From Pseudomonas jinjuensis (GTDB taxonomy: Bacteria; Pseudomonadota; Gammaproteobacteria; Pseudomonadales; Pseudomonadaceae), in the NCBI RefSeq assembly GCF_900103845.1, contig NZ_FNIJ01000005.1, positions 248,001 to 312,000 on the forward strand: DNA of 64,000 nucleotides. The letters are read 5' to 3'. The notes beneath the pieces were generated by a model that had not been told where the DNA came from, did no database searches, and saw only the letters and a list, made by a program, of their open reading frames with translations. The position numbers and the translations under genes were made by a program. Each line of letters starts with the position of its first letter. Position 1 is the stretch's first letter. Below, piece by piece: positions 35,096 to 44,440 of the stretch.

Positions 35096-36244
35096 ATGGA
35101 AGACGTAGCGATCATCGGTATCGGCCTGCATCCCTTCGGCCGCACCGACGGCATGAGTGGACAGGCGCAGGGCGCCTATGCCGTGCGCGAGGCCCTGCGC
35201 GACGCGGGCGTGAGCTGGGAGCAGGTCGGCGTCGCCTACGGCGGCAGCCAGGACGCCGGCAACGCCGACGCGCTGGCCAATCACCTGGGCCTGACCGGCA
35301 TTCCCTTCGTCAACGTCGCCAACGGCTGCGCCACCGGTGGCAGCGCGCTGGCCAGCGTGGTTTCGGCGATCCGCTCGGGCATGGCGGACATCGGCGTGGC
35401 GGTCGGCTTCGACAAGCACCCGCGCGGCGCCTTCAATCCGCGTCCGGCCGACTGGGGCCTGGAGGACTGGTACGGGGAAACCGGGCTGATGCTCACCACC
35501 CAGTTCTTCGCCCTGAAGACCCAGCGCTACCTGCACGAGCACGGCATTCCCGAGGAGGCCCTGGTCCACGTGGCCCAGCGCGCCTTCCGCAACGGTGCGC
35601 TGACGCCCCACGCCTGGCGACGCCGCGAGCTGAGCTACGAGGAAATCGCCGAGTCGGCGCCGGTCAACCTGCCGTTGCGCAAGTACATGTTCTGCAACCC
35701 GGCGGAAGGCGGTGCGGCACTGGTGCTGTGCCGGGCGAGCCTCGCCAGACGCTTCACCGACAAGCCGATCATCGTCCGCGCCGCGCTGATGCGTACCCGT
35801 CACCACGGTTCGTTCGAAGTGTTCAGCCCGGGCCTGCCCAGCCGCCAGGCGCCCGCGCCGACCGTCACCGCCTCGCAGGCGGCCTTCGAGGTCGCGGGCG
35901 TCGCGCCGGGTGACATCGACGTGATCCAGCTGCAGGACACCGACAGCGGCTCGGAAATCATCCACCTGGCCGAGAACGGATTCTGCGAGCACGGCGAACA
36001 GGCCGCGCTGCTGCGCGACGGCGCCACCGAGATCGGCGGCCGCCTGCCGGTCAACACCGACGGCGGTTGCCTGGCCAATGGCGAGCCGGTGGGCGCGTCG
36101 GGCCTGCGCCAGGTGATCGAGATCTGCACCCAGCTGCGCCGCGAGGCCGGCACCCGCCAGGTGCCGGGCAGGACAAGGCTTGGCTACACCCACGTCTACG
36201 GCGCACCGGGAGTCAGCGCAGTGACCATCCTCGAAGCCCGCTGA
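35096..36244 (+). CDS. Thiolase-like lipid-transfer protein (SCP-x/Ltp2/IpfD-type)
   Basis: The 382-residue thiolase fold has the nucleophile-position Cys in VANGCATGG (near residue 77). The C-terminal thiolase Cys-Gly motif is replaced by THVYGAPGVSA, and the usual GHPxGATG loop reads NGEPVGASG. Loss of the second cysteine and His points away from thiolysis and toward aldol-type side-chain cleavage or deacylation with the DUF35 partner directly upstream (2-bp gap). This is inferred from the family. It likely acts on a CoA ester made by the ligase at 39993. Confidence 0.85.
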   Translation: MEDVAIIGIGLHPFGRTDGMSGQAQGAYAVREALRDAGVSWEQVGVAYGGSQDAGNADALANHLGLTGIPFVNVANGCATGGSALASVVSAIRSGMADIGVAVGFDKHPRGAFNPRPADWGLEDWYGETGLMLTTQFFALKTQRYLHEHGIPEEALVHVAQRAFRNGALTPHAWRRRELSYEEIAESAPVNLPLRKYMFCNPAEGGAALVLCRASLARRFTDKPIIVRAALMRTRHHGSFEVFSPGLPSRQAPAPTVTASQAAFEVAGVAPGDIDVIQLQDTDSGSEIIHLAENGFCEHGEQAALLRDGATEIGGRLPVNTDGGCLANGEPVGASGLRQVIEICTQLRREAGTRQVPGRTRLGYTHVYGAPGVSAVTILEAR

Positions 36245-36281
36245 GCGGACTTCCAGCCAATAACAACAAGAGGAATTCCAG

Positions 36282-37676
36282 ATGAACGACCCGAGGCATG
36301 CGCAGTTCACCCTCCTTCCGCCAGAAGAGGCGGGCGATCCCGGACTGTTCCAGAACCTGCTGAAAGAGGAAACGGTGCCGGTCCCCGCGCACCTCCAGTC
36401 CACCCCCTGGGACCACGGCGACGACGACCTCTCGGTGGAGCGCTACAGCGCGCGCTGGTTCCACGAGCTGGAAGCGCAGAAACTGTGGCCGAAGGCCTGG
36501 CAGATGGTCGGCCGCGAGGAAGAGATCCAGAAGCCCGGCGACCACCTGGTGTACGACATCGTCAACACTTCGATCATCGTCATGCGCGGCCAGGACAACG
36601 TCATCCGCGGCTTCTACAACTCCTGCCTGCACCGTGGCCGTGCGCTGCGCATGAGCGGCGGCGCCACCAACCAGCTGCGCTGCCCGTACCACGGCTTCAC
36701 CTGGGACCTGCAGGGCGACTTCAAGAGCATGCCCACCACCTGGGACTTCAAGCATCTCGAACCCTGCCAGCTCAAGCTGCCGCAGGTGCGGGTGGAAAGC
36801 TGGGGCGGCTTCGTGTTCATCAACGAGGACGAGAACGCAGCCTCGCTGCTGGAACACCTCGGCGTGCTGCCCGAGCACTTCAAGGACTACAACCTCGAAC
36901 GCTCGGTCTCCATCGCCCACGTGCAGCGGCGCATGGCCTGCAACTGGAAGGTCGCCCAGGAAGCCTTCATGGAGTCCATGCACACCCGTGCGACCCATCC
37001 GCAGATCATGACCTTCACCGGCGACGTCGACAGCCAGTACGACATGTACGGCGACAACATCAGCCGCAGCGTCACGCCGATGGGAGTGACCAGCTCCAAC
37101 CTGGATGGTGTGGAACAGGCGCTGATCCTCCATGACATCCTCGAGGAGTCCGGGCGCATGGCCGAGTCCGACAGCAGCGGCCACGTGCTGCCCGAGGGCG
37201 TGACCACCCGCCAGTACATCGGCGAGCTGAACCGCAAGATCTTCTCCGAGGCGGCGGGCGTCGACCTGTCCCACGCGACCCTGGCCGAACTGCAGGACGC
37301 CATCCTCTACTCGGTGTTCCCCAACAGCCAGGTGTGGGCCGGCTACTTCGGCAACATCGTCTACCGCGCCATCCCGGACGGCGACAACCATGAATCCTGC
37401 CTGTTCGACGTCTGGTTGCTCGGCCGCCACCGCGAGGGCGAAGCGCGCCCGGCCGGCGCGCGCCTGACTCGCCTGGAAGACCACCAGGACTTCTGCGAAG
37501 CCCCCGAGCTGGGCGCGCTGGGCCCGGTGTTCGACCAGGACCTGAGCAACCTAGACGCCATGACCAAGGGCCTGAAGGCCTCGAAGAAGGGCTTCGTCAG
37601 CCTGGCCAGCTACCAGGAAAGCCGCATCCGCCACCACCACGAGACGCTGGACAAGTACCTGGAACTGGATCGCTGA
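36282..37676 (+). CDS. Rieske oxygenase alpha subunit
   Basis: The product has 464 residues. Rieske ligands are C115-x-H117 and C134-x2-H137. The iron-site histidines H234 and H239 lie in AFMESMHTRATHPQ after NWKVAQ. It belongs with the 18987 and 21707 proteins (shared ending SYQESRIRHHHETLDKYL). It sits between a DUF35/thiolase-like pair and acyl-CoA dehydrogenases with a CoA ligase. That arrangement recalls the ibuprofen ipf genes, where a Rieske enzyme oxidises a CoA ester before side-chain removal. Confidence 0.92.
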   Translation: MNDPRHAQFTLLPPEEAGDPGLFQNLLKEETVPVPAHLQSTPWDHGDDDLSVERYSARWFHELEAQKLWPKAWQMVGREEEIQKPGDHLVYDIVNTSIIVMRGQDNVIRGFYNSCLHRGRALRMSGGATNQLRCPYHGFTWDLQGDFKSMPTTWDFKHLEPCQLKLPQVRVESWGGFVFINEDENAASLLEHLGVLPEHFKDYNLERSVSIAHVQRRMACNWKVAQEAFMESMHTRATHPQIMTFTGDVDSQYDMYGDNISRSVTPMGVTSSNLDGVEQALILHDILEESGRMAESDSSGHVLPEGVTTRQYIGELNRKIFSEAAGVDLSHATLAELQDAILYSVFPNSQVWAGYFGNIVYRAIPDGDNHESCLFDVWLLGRHREGEARPAGARLTRLEDHQDFCEAPELGALGPVFDQDLSNLDAMTKGLKASKKGFVSLASYQESRIRHHHETLDKYLELDR

Positions 37677-37697
37677 AGCAAGACAAGAGGCAGGACC

Positions 37698-38891
37698 ATG
37701 AACGATCAATTACGCGTGCGGGCCGACGGCCTGCGCGAGGAAGTACGGCAGTTCTGCCGCAACGGGATACCACCGCGGCTGCTGGACAAGGCGCACCGCC
37801 ACCAGGTGCTGGACAAGGACGACTACGTCGAGTGGATGCGCCTGCTGCAGGCCAGGGGCTGGGTCGCCGCACACTGGCCGAAGGAGCACGGCGGCCAGGA
37901 GTGGTCGACCTGTGAGCGCTTCGTCCTCGAGGACGAACTGGCCCGCCAGGGCTGCCCATGGATCATCCCGTTCGGCGTCAAGTACGTCGGTCCGGTGATC
38001 TACACCTTCGGCAGCGAGGCGCAGAAGCAGCGCTTCCTGCCGCCGATCCTCGGCACCGACGAATTCTGGGCGCAGGGCTACTCGGAGCCGAACGCCGGCT
38101 CCGACCTGGCCGGCCTGCGCACCCAGGCGGTGCGCGACGGCGACCATTACGTGGTGAACGGCCAGAAGGTCTGGACCACCTATGCGCAATGGGCCGACTG
38201 GCTGTTCTGCCTGGTGCGCACCAACAACGAGGGCAAGCCGCAACAGGGCATCTCGTTCCTGCTGATCGACATGCGCAGCCCCGGCGTGACGGTCAAGCCG
38301 ATCCACACCATGGACGGCTACCGCCACGTCAACGAGGTGTGGCTGGAAAACGTCCGCGTGCCGCTGGAAAACCTCGTTGGCGAGGAAGGCAAGGGCTGGA
38401 GCTACGCCAAGTTCCTGCTGCAGAACGAACGCACCGCCGGCGCCATCGTCGGCCTGGCGTGGCACGTGCTGGATCGCCTCAAGCGCCTGGCCGCCGAGCC
38501 GGACGAGCAGGGCGCACGGCTGCTCGACCAGCCGCTGATGCGCCTGCGCATCGGTGAGTACGAGCTGCGTTTCCTGGCGCTGGAAGAGGCCGCCTACCAG
38601 GCGGTGGAAGCCATGGACGCCGGTACCGAGAACGGTGGCGAAGCCTCGCTGATCAAGATCCGCGGCACCGAGCTGTACCAGGAGGTCGCGCAGACCCTGA
38701 GCGAGGCGCTCGGCGCGGCGGGCATCGCCTTCGATACGAAAGCCCTGCATGGCGCGGAACTGCCGCCGCTGGGGCCGGACGATGCCGGCGGAATCCTCAA
38801 GGAGCACTTCTACAACCGCGCCGCGACCATCTTCGGCGGGACCACGGAAGTGCAACGCAACATCATAGCCAAGGCGGTGCTCGGACTATGA
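37698..38891 (+). CDS. Acyl-CoA dehydrogenase family protein (subunit 1 of probable pair)
   Basis: The 397-residue protein has the ACAD layout: GYSEPNAGSDLAGLRTQAVR (FAD/substrate loop), a middle beta-barrel, and the C-terminal FAD-binding IFGGTTEVQRNIIAKAVLGL. It introduces a C2-C3 double bond into an acyl-CoA. Its last 4 bases overlap a second, shorter ACAD gene. Such side-by-side pairs form mixed tetramers in steroid side-chain degradation (ChsE1-ChsE2 type). Confidence 0.9.
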   Translation: MNDQLRVRADGLREEVRQFCRNGIPPRLLDKAHRHQVLDKDDYVEWMRLLQARGWVAAHWPKEHGGQEWSTCERFVLEDELARQGCPWIIPFGVKYVGPVIYTFGSEAQKQRFLPPILGTDEFWAQGYSEPNAGSDLAGLRTQAVRDGDHYVVNGQKVWTTYAQWADWLFCLVRTNNEGKPQQGISFLLIDMRSPGVTVKPIHTMDGYRHVNEVWLENVRVPLENLVGEEGKGWSYAKFLLQNERTAGAIVGLAWHVLDRLKRLAAEPDEQGARLLDQPLMRLRIGEYELRFLALEEAAYQAVEAMDAGTENGGEASLIKIRGTELYQEVAQTLSEALGAAGIAFDTKALHGAELPPLGPDDAGGILKEHFYNRAATIFGGTTEVQRNIIAKAVLGL

Positions 38892-40000
38892 CTACCGATC
38901 TCGAAACCATCGGCCTGCTGCGTGACAGCCTGGAACGCTACGGCGCCGAACGATACAGCTTCCTGCAACGCTGGCCGCTGCTGGACCAGCCGGGCGCCTT
39001 CAGCCCGGCGGTCTGGCAGGACTACGCCGACTACGGCTGGCTGGGCCTGCGCCTGCCCGAGGACCTCGGTGGACTCGACGGCGACGCCGTGGCCGTCGGC
39101 GCGCTGATGGAAGTGTCCGGCAGCCGCCTGCTGCTGGAGCCCCTGCTGTCCTGCGCGGTGCTGGCCACCGGTCTGCTGCGCCGGCTGGGTTCGGTCTGCC
39201 AGCAGGCGGAACTGCTGCCTGCGATCGCCGAAGGTCGCCTGAAGCTGGTGCTGGCCGGCGGCGCCACGAGCGCGCCGACCTGCAACTACCGCGCCGGCCG
39301 TCTGCACGGTCGCGTGCAGGCCGTGCTGCACGGTGATATCGCCGACCAGCTGCTGGTCCCGGCACGTGACGAGGACGGCATCCTGCGGGTGCTTCTGGTG
39401 GACGCCAATGCACCTGGCGTCGAGCGCCAGGTCTTCCGCCTGGTGGACGGTCGCGGCGCGGCGAATGTCCGCTTCAACGCGGCTGCAGCCCAGCCGCTGG
39501 GGCCGCCGGAGCGGGTCGAGGACGCCGCGTCGGCCCTCGGCGAAACCGCCGACGAAGCCAGCGTCGCGCTGTGCGCCGAGGCGCTGGGCATTGCCACCAG
39601 CCTGCTGCGCAGCACCAACGAATACCTGAAGGTGCGCAGGCAGTTCGGCAAGGCCCTGGCCGAGAACCAGGCGCTGCAGCACCGCATGTCCGAGCTGTAC
39701 CTGCTGTGCGAGGAAATCCGCGCGCTGACCCGCGCCGCCCAGCGGTCCATGCCGCTGCCCGCCGCGCAACGCGCGCGCCTGCTCAGCGGCGCCCGCACCT
39801 ATGTGCTGCAGGCCGCGCAGAAGATCGGCAACGAAGCCATCCAGCTGCACGGCGGCGTCGGCATCACCGAGGAGCTGGAAGTCAGCCACCATTTCCGCCG
39901 CCTGATGGTCAATGCGCAGCTGTTCGGCAATCGCGACGCGCACTTCCTGCGCTTCGTCGACCTGTCCCTGGAAAATGTTCGGGAGACCCACCATGCGTGA
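38888..40000 (+). CDS. Acyl-CoA dehydrogenase family protein (subunit 2 of probable pair)
   Basis: The 370-residue ACAD homolog has a shorter, degenerate N-terminal/middle region and a good C-terminal domain (EYLKVRRQFGKALAENQALQ, then QLHGGVGITEELEVSHHFRR). The loop of the 37698 protein that holds the substrate (EPNAGSD) is not conserved, which suits a non-equivalent partner subunit in an alpha2beta2 dehydrogenase. ATGA coupling to the first subunit and an 8-base overlap with the ligase support co-expression. Confidence 0.85.
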   Translation: MTTDLETIGLLRDSLERYGAERYSFLQRWPLLDQPGAFSPAVWQDYADYGWLGLRLPEDLGGLDGDAVAVGALMEVSGSRLLLEPLLSCAVLATGLLRRLGSVCQQAELLPAIAEGRLKLVLAGGATSAPTCNYRAGRLHGRVQAVLHGDIADQLLVPARDEDGILRVLLVDANAPGVERQVFRLVDGRGAANVRFNAAAAQPLGPPERVEDAASALGETADEASVALCAEALGIATSLLRSTNEYLKVRRQFGKALAENQALQHRMSELYLLCEEIRALTRAAQRSMPLPAAQRARLLSGARTYVLQAAQKIGNEAIQLHGGVGITEELEVSHHFRRLMVNAQLFGNRDAHFLRFVDLSLENVRETHHA

Positions 40001-41624
40001 CGACATCAGCGGCTGGCAGGTACGCCAGGACCCGGCGCTGCAGCAGCGCTACGCCGGCTGCAGCGAATGGATGGGGCGCAGCATCGCCGAGTCCGCGACC
40101 GAGATCGCCCGCGTCGATCCCGGCTGCATCACCCATGTCTTCGATGGCGAACCCTGCCGCGTCGACGAACTCCTGCGCGACGCCCGCCATCTCGCCGGCG
40201 CGCTGCACCGGCGCGGACTGCGGGCGGGCGATACCATCGCCTTCCAGCTGCCGAACTGGCGCGAGACGGCGGTCATCGACCTGGCCGCCAGCCTGCTCGG
40301 GCTGGTGATCGTGCCCATCGTGCCGATCTATCGCGACGCCGAAGTGGCCTACATGCTGGCCAACTGCGGCGCCAAGGCGGTGTTCTTCCCGGGGAGCTAT
40401 CGCGGCTTCGACTTCGCCGAAATGATGTGGCGGATTTCCCGCGAACTGCCGCAGCTGCGTCTGCTGGTCAGCGTGCGCCTCGACGGTGGCGCGGGCAGCT
40501 ACGAGCAGCTGCTGAGCGAACAGCAGGTCCTGCCGGAACTGCCGCCGGCCGACCCGGACGCGATCAAGCTGGTGCTCTACACCTCCGGCACCACCGGCCG
40601 GCCGAAGGCCGTGCTGCACTCGCACAACACCGGCCCGACGCGCCTCAAGCGTGCCTTCGAGCACTGGTCGGACGGCTCGCCGCAGGTGCTGCTGATGGCC
40701 TCGCCGGTCACCCACGTCACCGGTCTCAGCGCGCTCGAACTGCCGTTCTACCTGAACGCGCGCACGGTGTTCATGGACCGCTGGGACGCCCGCGCGGCGC
40801 TGGACATCATCGACCGGGAGCAGGTCACCATCAGCCTTGGCGCCACGCCGTTCCTCCAGGAACTGCTGGCCGAGGCGGAACAGCAGGGCCGCCGCCTGCC
40901 GAGCCTGAAGCGCTTCGCCTGCGGTGGCGCCGAGGTGCCGCCGGCGCTGATCCAGCGTGTCGGCGAAGTGCTGGAGAACTGCCGTGCCTTCCGCGTATTC
41001 GGTTCCAGCGAGGCGCCGCTGGTGACCCTCGGTTTCGTTGGCGCGGACCAGCTGGAGCAGGCCGCGACCACCGACGGCGAGATCAGGGACTACGAAGTCC
41101 GTTTCGTCGACGAGCAGGGCGCCGACGTGGAGGAGGGCGCCGAGGGTGAAATCCTCGTCCGCGGCCCGGCCATGTTCCTCGGTTATGCCGACCCCGAGCA
41201 GACCGCCGAATCCTTCGATGCGCAGGGCTATTTCGCCACCGGCGACCTCGGCCGCCGCATCGATAGCAACGCCATCGTCATCACCGGGCGCAAGAAGGAC
41301 CTGATCAACCGCGGCGGCGAGAAGATCAGCGCCAAGGAAGTCGAGGACATCCTCCACCAGCACCCGGCCGTCGACGAGGCTGCCGTGGTCGCCATGCCGC
41401 ATCCGCGTCTCGGCGAGACGCTGTGCGTCTACCTGATCCTGCATCCGGGCCAGGCCCTGCAGCTCGACCAGTTGCTGGAGCATGTGCAGCGCGCCGGTGT
41501 GGCGCGGCAGAAGTATCCCGAGCACCTGGTGGTGGTCGAAGAGTTTCCGCGTACGGCGTCCGGCAAGATCCGCAAGGACCGTCTGCGCGCCGATATCCGT
41601 GAGCGCCTGGCGGCGCAGTGTTGA
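39993..41624 (+). CDS. AMP-dependent acyl-CoA synthetase (ligase)
   Basis: The 543-residue ANL-family enzyme has the P-loop YTSGTTGRPK, the GDLGRR and GRKKDLINRGGEKIS hinge motifs, and the catalytic C-terminal Lys in TASGKIRKDRL. It activates a carboxylic acid to its CoA ester with ATP. It probably provides the substrate for the ACAD pair and the DUF35/thiolase-like enzyme in this operon. The ATG at 39993 overlaps the ACAD gene. Confidence 0.92.
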   Translation: MRDDISGWQVRQDPALQQRYAGCSEWMGRSIAESATEIARVDPGCITHVFDGEPCRVDELLRDARHLAGALHRRGLRAGDTIAFQLPNWRETAVIDLAASLLGLVIVPIVPIYRDAEVAYMLANCGAKAVFFPGSYRGFDFAEMMWRISRELPQLRLLVSVRLDGGAGSYEQLLSEQQVLPELPPADPDAIKLVLYTSGTTGRPKAVLHSHNTGPTRLKRAFEHWSDGSPQVLLMASPVTHVTGLSALELPFYLNARTVFMDRWDARAALDIIDREQVTISLGATPFLQELLAEAEQQGRRLPSLKRFACGGAEVPPALIQRVGEVLENCRAFRVFGSSEAPLVTLGFVGADQLEQAATTDGEIRDYEVRFVDEQGADVEEGAEGEILVRGPAMFLGYADPEQTAESFDAQGYFATGDLGRRIDSNAIVITGRKKDLINRGGEKISAKEVEDILHQHPAVDEAAVVAMPHPRLGETLCVYLILHPGQALQLDQLLEHVQRAGVARQKYPEHLVVVEEFPRTASGKIRKDRLRADIRERLAAQC

Positions 41625-41644
41625 GACCGCGAGAGGTAGCAGAG

Positions 41645-42607
41645 ATGGAATCCACGTATCTGGATGTGCGCGTCGCCCGCAAGACGGCCGAGGCGCTGGA
41701 TATAGTCTCCCTTGAACTCGAACCGCTCGCCGGCGGCGGCCTGCCGGCCTTCAGCGCCGGTTCCCACATCGACGTGGAAATTCGCCCGGGGCTGGTGCGC
41801 CAGTATTCGCTGTGCAACGACCCGACCGAGCAGCATCGCTATGTGATCGGCGTGCTGCGCGATCCCGCCTCGCGCGGCGGTTCCGTCGCGGTGCACGCCG
41901 ACCTGCACGAAGGCCAGCAGATCCGCATCAGCCCGCCGCGCAACCACTTCCCGCTGGTGCAGAGCCGGCGCTCCCTGTTGCTGGCCGGCGGCATCGGCGT
42001 CACGCCGATCCTGTGCATGGCCGAGCGCCTGGCCAGCAGTGGCGCCGAGTTCGAGATGCATTACGGCGCGCGCAGTGCCGAGCGCATGGCGTTCCGCGAG
42101 CGCATCGAGCAATCGGGTTTTGCCGAACGCGTGCATTTCCACCTGGATGACGGCCCGGCCGAGCAGGCGCTGAACCTGCCCGCCGTGCTGGATGCCCAGG
42201 GGCCGGAGGCGCATCTGTATGTGTGCGGCCCGGGTGGCTTCATCGACTTCGTGCGTGCCAGCGCCCGCGCCGCCGGTTGGGCCGACGAGCGCGTGCACTT
42301 CGAGTTCTTCGCCGCCAGGGCGGTGGATACCTCCGCCGACAGCAGCTTCGAAGTGCAGGTCGCCAGTACCGGCAAGGTCTACACCGTCGGCGAGGATGAC
42401 ACCATCGCTTCGGTGCTCGAGGCCGCCGGCGTGGAGCTTCCGCTGTCGTGCCAGCAGGGCATCTGCGGTTCGTGCATCACCCGCGTACTGGACGGCCAGC
42501 CGGATCACCGTGACCAGGTGCTGACCGACAAGGAACGTAACGAGGAAAACTGGTTCACGCCGTGCTGCTCGCGGGCGAAGAGTCCGAGGCTGGTGCTGGA
42601 TATCTGA
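41645..42607 (+). CDS. Oxygenase reductase, phthalate-dioxygenase-reductase/VanB type
   Basis: The 320-residue protein has three domains in order: a flavin domain with RQYSLCND, an NAD domain with LLLAGGIGVTPI, and a C-terminal plant-type [2Fe-2S] domain with C269, C274, C277 and C307 or C308 (SCQQGICGSCITR). It moves electrons from NADH to an oxygenase or ferredoxin. It is the only reductase gene in the island, so it is the likely donor for all five Rieske oxygenases, directly or through the ferredoxin at 46194. Confidence 0.92.
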   Translation: MESTYLDVRVARKTAEALDIVSLELEPLAGGGLPAFSAGSHIDVEIRPGLVRQYSLCNDPTEQHRYVIGVLRDPASRGGSVAVHADLHEGQQIRISPPRNHFPLVQSRRSLLLAGGIGVTPILCMAERLASSGAEFEMHYGARSAERMAFRERIEQSGFAERVHFHLDDGPAEQALNLPAVLDAQGPEAHLYVCGPGGFIDFVRASARAAGWADERVHFEFFAARAVDTSADSSFEVQVASTGKVYTVGEDDTIASVLEAAGVELPLSCQQGICGSCITRVLDGQPDHRDQVLTDKERNEENWFTPCCSRAKSPRLVLDI

Positions 42608-42661
42608 GCTCCACCGGGCGGAGGCTGCTGCGGTCTTCGCCCACCCCGCAGGTTCCGGGCC

Positions 42662-42724
42662 CGGGTTTGCTTGTTCCCCTCTCGGGCAAGCCCGGTGCAC
42701 GGATGCCGGATCGGCCCGGCATCC
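42662..42724. terminator. Two stem-loops between convergent operons
   Basis: CGGGTTTGC (42662-42670) pairs with GCAAGCCCG (42686-42694). GGATGCCGG (42701-42709) pairs perfectly with CCGGCATCC (42716-42724). They sit in the gap between the + strand reductase and the - strand enoyl-CoA hydratase genes, a good place for a bidirectional terminator, although U-runs are absent. Confidence 0.5.
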
Positions 42725-42763
42725 GCATGGAGCTGGCGGTTTTGCCCGGCGGTTCGAGGGGGC

Positions 42764-43543
42764 TCAGGCCCCCGAGAACTTCGCCGGGCGCTTTTCCAGG
42801 AAGGCGCTTACCGCTTCACGGAAGTCGGTGCTGGCGATGCAGCGACCGAACGCCTGCTTTTCCGCTTCCATCTGCTGCCCCATGTCGCGCTCGAAGGATT
42901 GTCGCAGCAGTTTCTTCAACTGCCCCTGCGCCAGTGGCGCGTTCTGCGCGAGACGCCCGGCCAGCGCGCGGGTGGCATCGGCCAGTTGATCCGCTGGCAC
43001 CACGCGATTGAGCAGACCGAGTTGCAGCGCACCAGCCGCATCGACCGGTTCGCCGAGCAGGGCGATCTCCATGGCCCTGCGCTGGCCGACCAGCCGCGGA
43101 AGGCTCCACGAGGCACCGAGATCGCAGCTCGCGGCGAGGGCCAGATAGGCGAAGCTGAAGCGGCAGTTGTCGGCGCCGATGGTCAGGTCGCAGGCCAGCG
43201 CCATGCTCAGGCCCGCGCCGGCTACCGGACCGTGCAGGCTGCCCAGCACCGCTGCGTCTAGGCTGGCGAGCAGTTGCAGCGCCTCGTTCATCGGCTCGAT
43301 CAGCGTGGCGCAGACCGTCTCCGGTGCATCGCGGAACTGCGCGATATCGCCGCCGGCCATGAAACCGCGGCCTTCGCCGGACAGCACCGCCACGCGCACA
43401 TCCGGCCGCGCCGCCACCTCGCGGCAGGCGAGGAGGAAGTCGCGGGCAAGGCTGGTGTCGATGGCGTTGAGCGCCTGCGGGCGGTTGAAGCGGATGCTGC
43501 AGATCGGACCGTCGAAGTCGAGCAGGACGGGGGAATTGCTCAT
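42764..43543 (-). CDS. Enoyl-CoA hydratase/isomerase family protein (PaaG-like)
   Basis: The 259-residue crotonase-fold protein has the oxyanion loop GRGFMAGGDIAQF and the second loop HGPVAGAGLSMALACDL. Near the active site it reads LGASWSLPRLVG, most like the phenylacetate-type isomerase PaaG rather than a plain hydratase. The start at 43543 has GGAG eight bases upstream; longer N-termini would be read-through of the upstream gene. It is the last gene of the thiolase-HAD-ECH operon. Confidence 0.88.
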   Translation of the reverse strand: MSNSPVLLDFDGPICSIRFNRPQALNAIDTSLARDFLLACREVAARPDVRVAVLSGEGRGFMAGGDIAQFRDAPETVCATLIEPMNEALQLLASLDAAVLGSLHGPVAGAGLSMALACDLTIGADNCRFSFAYLALAASCDLGASWSLPRLVGQRRAMEIALLGEPVDAAGALQLGLLNRVVPADQLADATRALAGRLAQNAPLAQGQLKKLLRQSFERDMGQQMEAEKQAFGRCIASTDFREAVSAFLEKRPAKFSGA

Positions 43544-43572
43544 CGGATTCACTCCAGAAGAGGGAAGGGCAG

Positions 43573-44424
43573 TCAGGCGTAGTCGTAGAAACCGCGCCCG
43601 CTCTTGCGGCCCAGGTAGCCGGCAGCGACCATCTCGCGCAGCAGCGGGGCAGGGCGGTACTTGGAGTCGTTGAAGCCGTCGTAGAACACCTGCATCACCG
43701 CCAGCAGGGTATCCAGGCCGATCAGGTCGGCCAGGGCCAGCGGGCCGATGGGATGGTTGCAGCCCAGGCACATGCCCTGGTCGATTTCCTCGGCGCTGGC
43801 CAGCCCCTCCTGCAGGACGAACACCGCCTCGTTGAGCATTGGCACCAGGATGCGGTTGACCGCGAAGCCCGGGCTGTTGCGCACGCTGATGGCGGTCTTG
43901 TTGATCCGCTCGACGAAGGCCACCGCCTGCGCCTGGGTTTCATCGCTGGTCTGCAGGCCGCGGATCAGTTCGACCAGCGCCATCATCGGCACCGGGTTGA
44001 AGAAGTGCATGCCGATGAAGCGTTCCGGCCGGGGCACCGCTGCGGCCAGCTTGCTGATGGAAATCGACGAGGTGTTGCTGGCGATCAGCGCATCCGGGCG
44101 GACCACGCTGCCGAGGTCGGCGAGCAACCTGAGCTTCAACTCCTCGTTCTCGGTGGCCGCCTCGATGACCAGGTCGACGTCGGCCAACATCTGCCGGTCG
44201 GTGGTTGCGGTCAGCAGTTCCAGGGCATCCAGGCTTGCCTCGGCGCTGAGCAGGTTCTTCTTCGTCATCCGCTCCAGGCTGCCGCGAATGGTCTGCCTGC
44301 CGCGCTCCAGGGCGTTCTCGGAAATATCCAGCATGAACACCTGCAGCCCGGCCATCGCGCACACCTGCGCGATGCCGTTGCCCATGGTGCCCGCGCCGAT
44401 CACTCCAACCTTGTTGATCTGCAC
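43573..44424 (-). CDS. 3-hydroxyacyl-CoA dehydrogenase (3-hydroxybutyryl-CoA dehydrogenase type)
   Basis: The 283-residue protein is the standard length for this family. The GTG start at 44424 has GGGAGAG upstream. The NAD loop VGVIGAGTMGNGIAQV has GxGxxG at residues 10-15. It also has HFFNPVPMMALVELI and GFAVNRILVPMLNEA. It oxidises a (3S)-hydroxyacyl-CoA to the 3-ketoacyl-CoA between the hydratase and the thiolase of the same operon. Confidence 0.92.
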   Translation of the reverse strand: MQINKVGVIGAGTMGNGIAQVCAMAGLQVFMLDISENALERGRQTIRGSLERMTKKNLLSAEASLDALELLTATTDRQMLADVDLVIEAATENEELKLRLLADLGSVVRPDALIASNTSSISISKLAAAVPRPERFIGMHFFNPVPMMALVELIRGLQTSDETQAQAVAFVERINKTAISVRNSPGFAVNRILVPMLNEAVFVLQEGLASAEEIDQGMCLGCNHPIGPLALADLIGLDTLLAVMQVFYDGFNDSKYRPAPLLREMVAAGYLGRKSGRGFYDYA

Positions 44425-44440
44425 AGTCTCTCTCCCTTGT

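Noticed and set aside
35096-36244. Thiolase-like gene considered as a second acetyl-CoA acyltransferase
   Set aside because: It lacks the C-terminal Cys and the GHP loop, and it is paired with DUF35; a full thiolase is at 44441.
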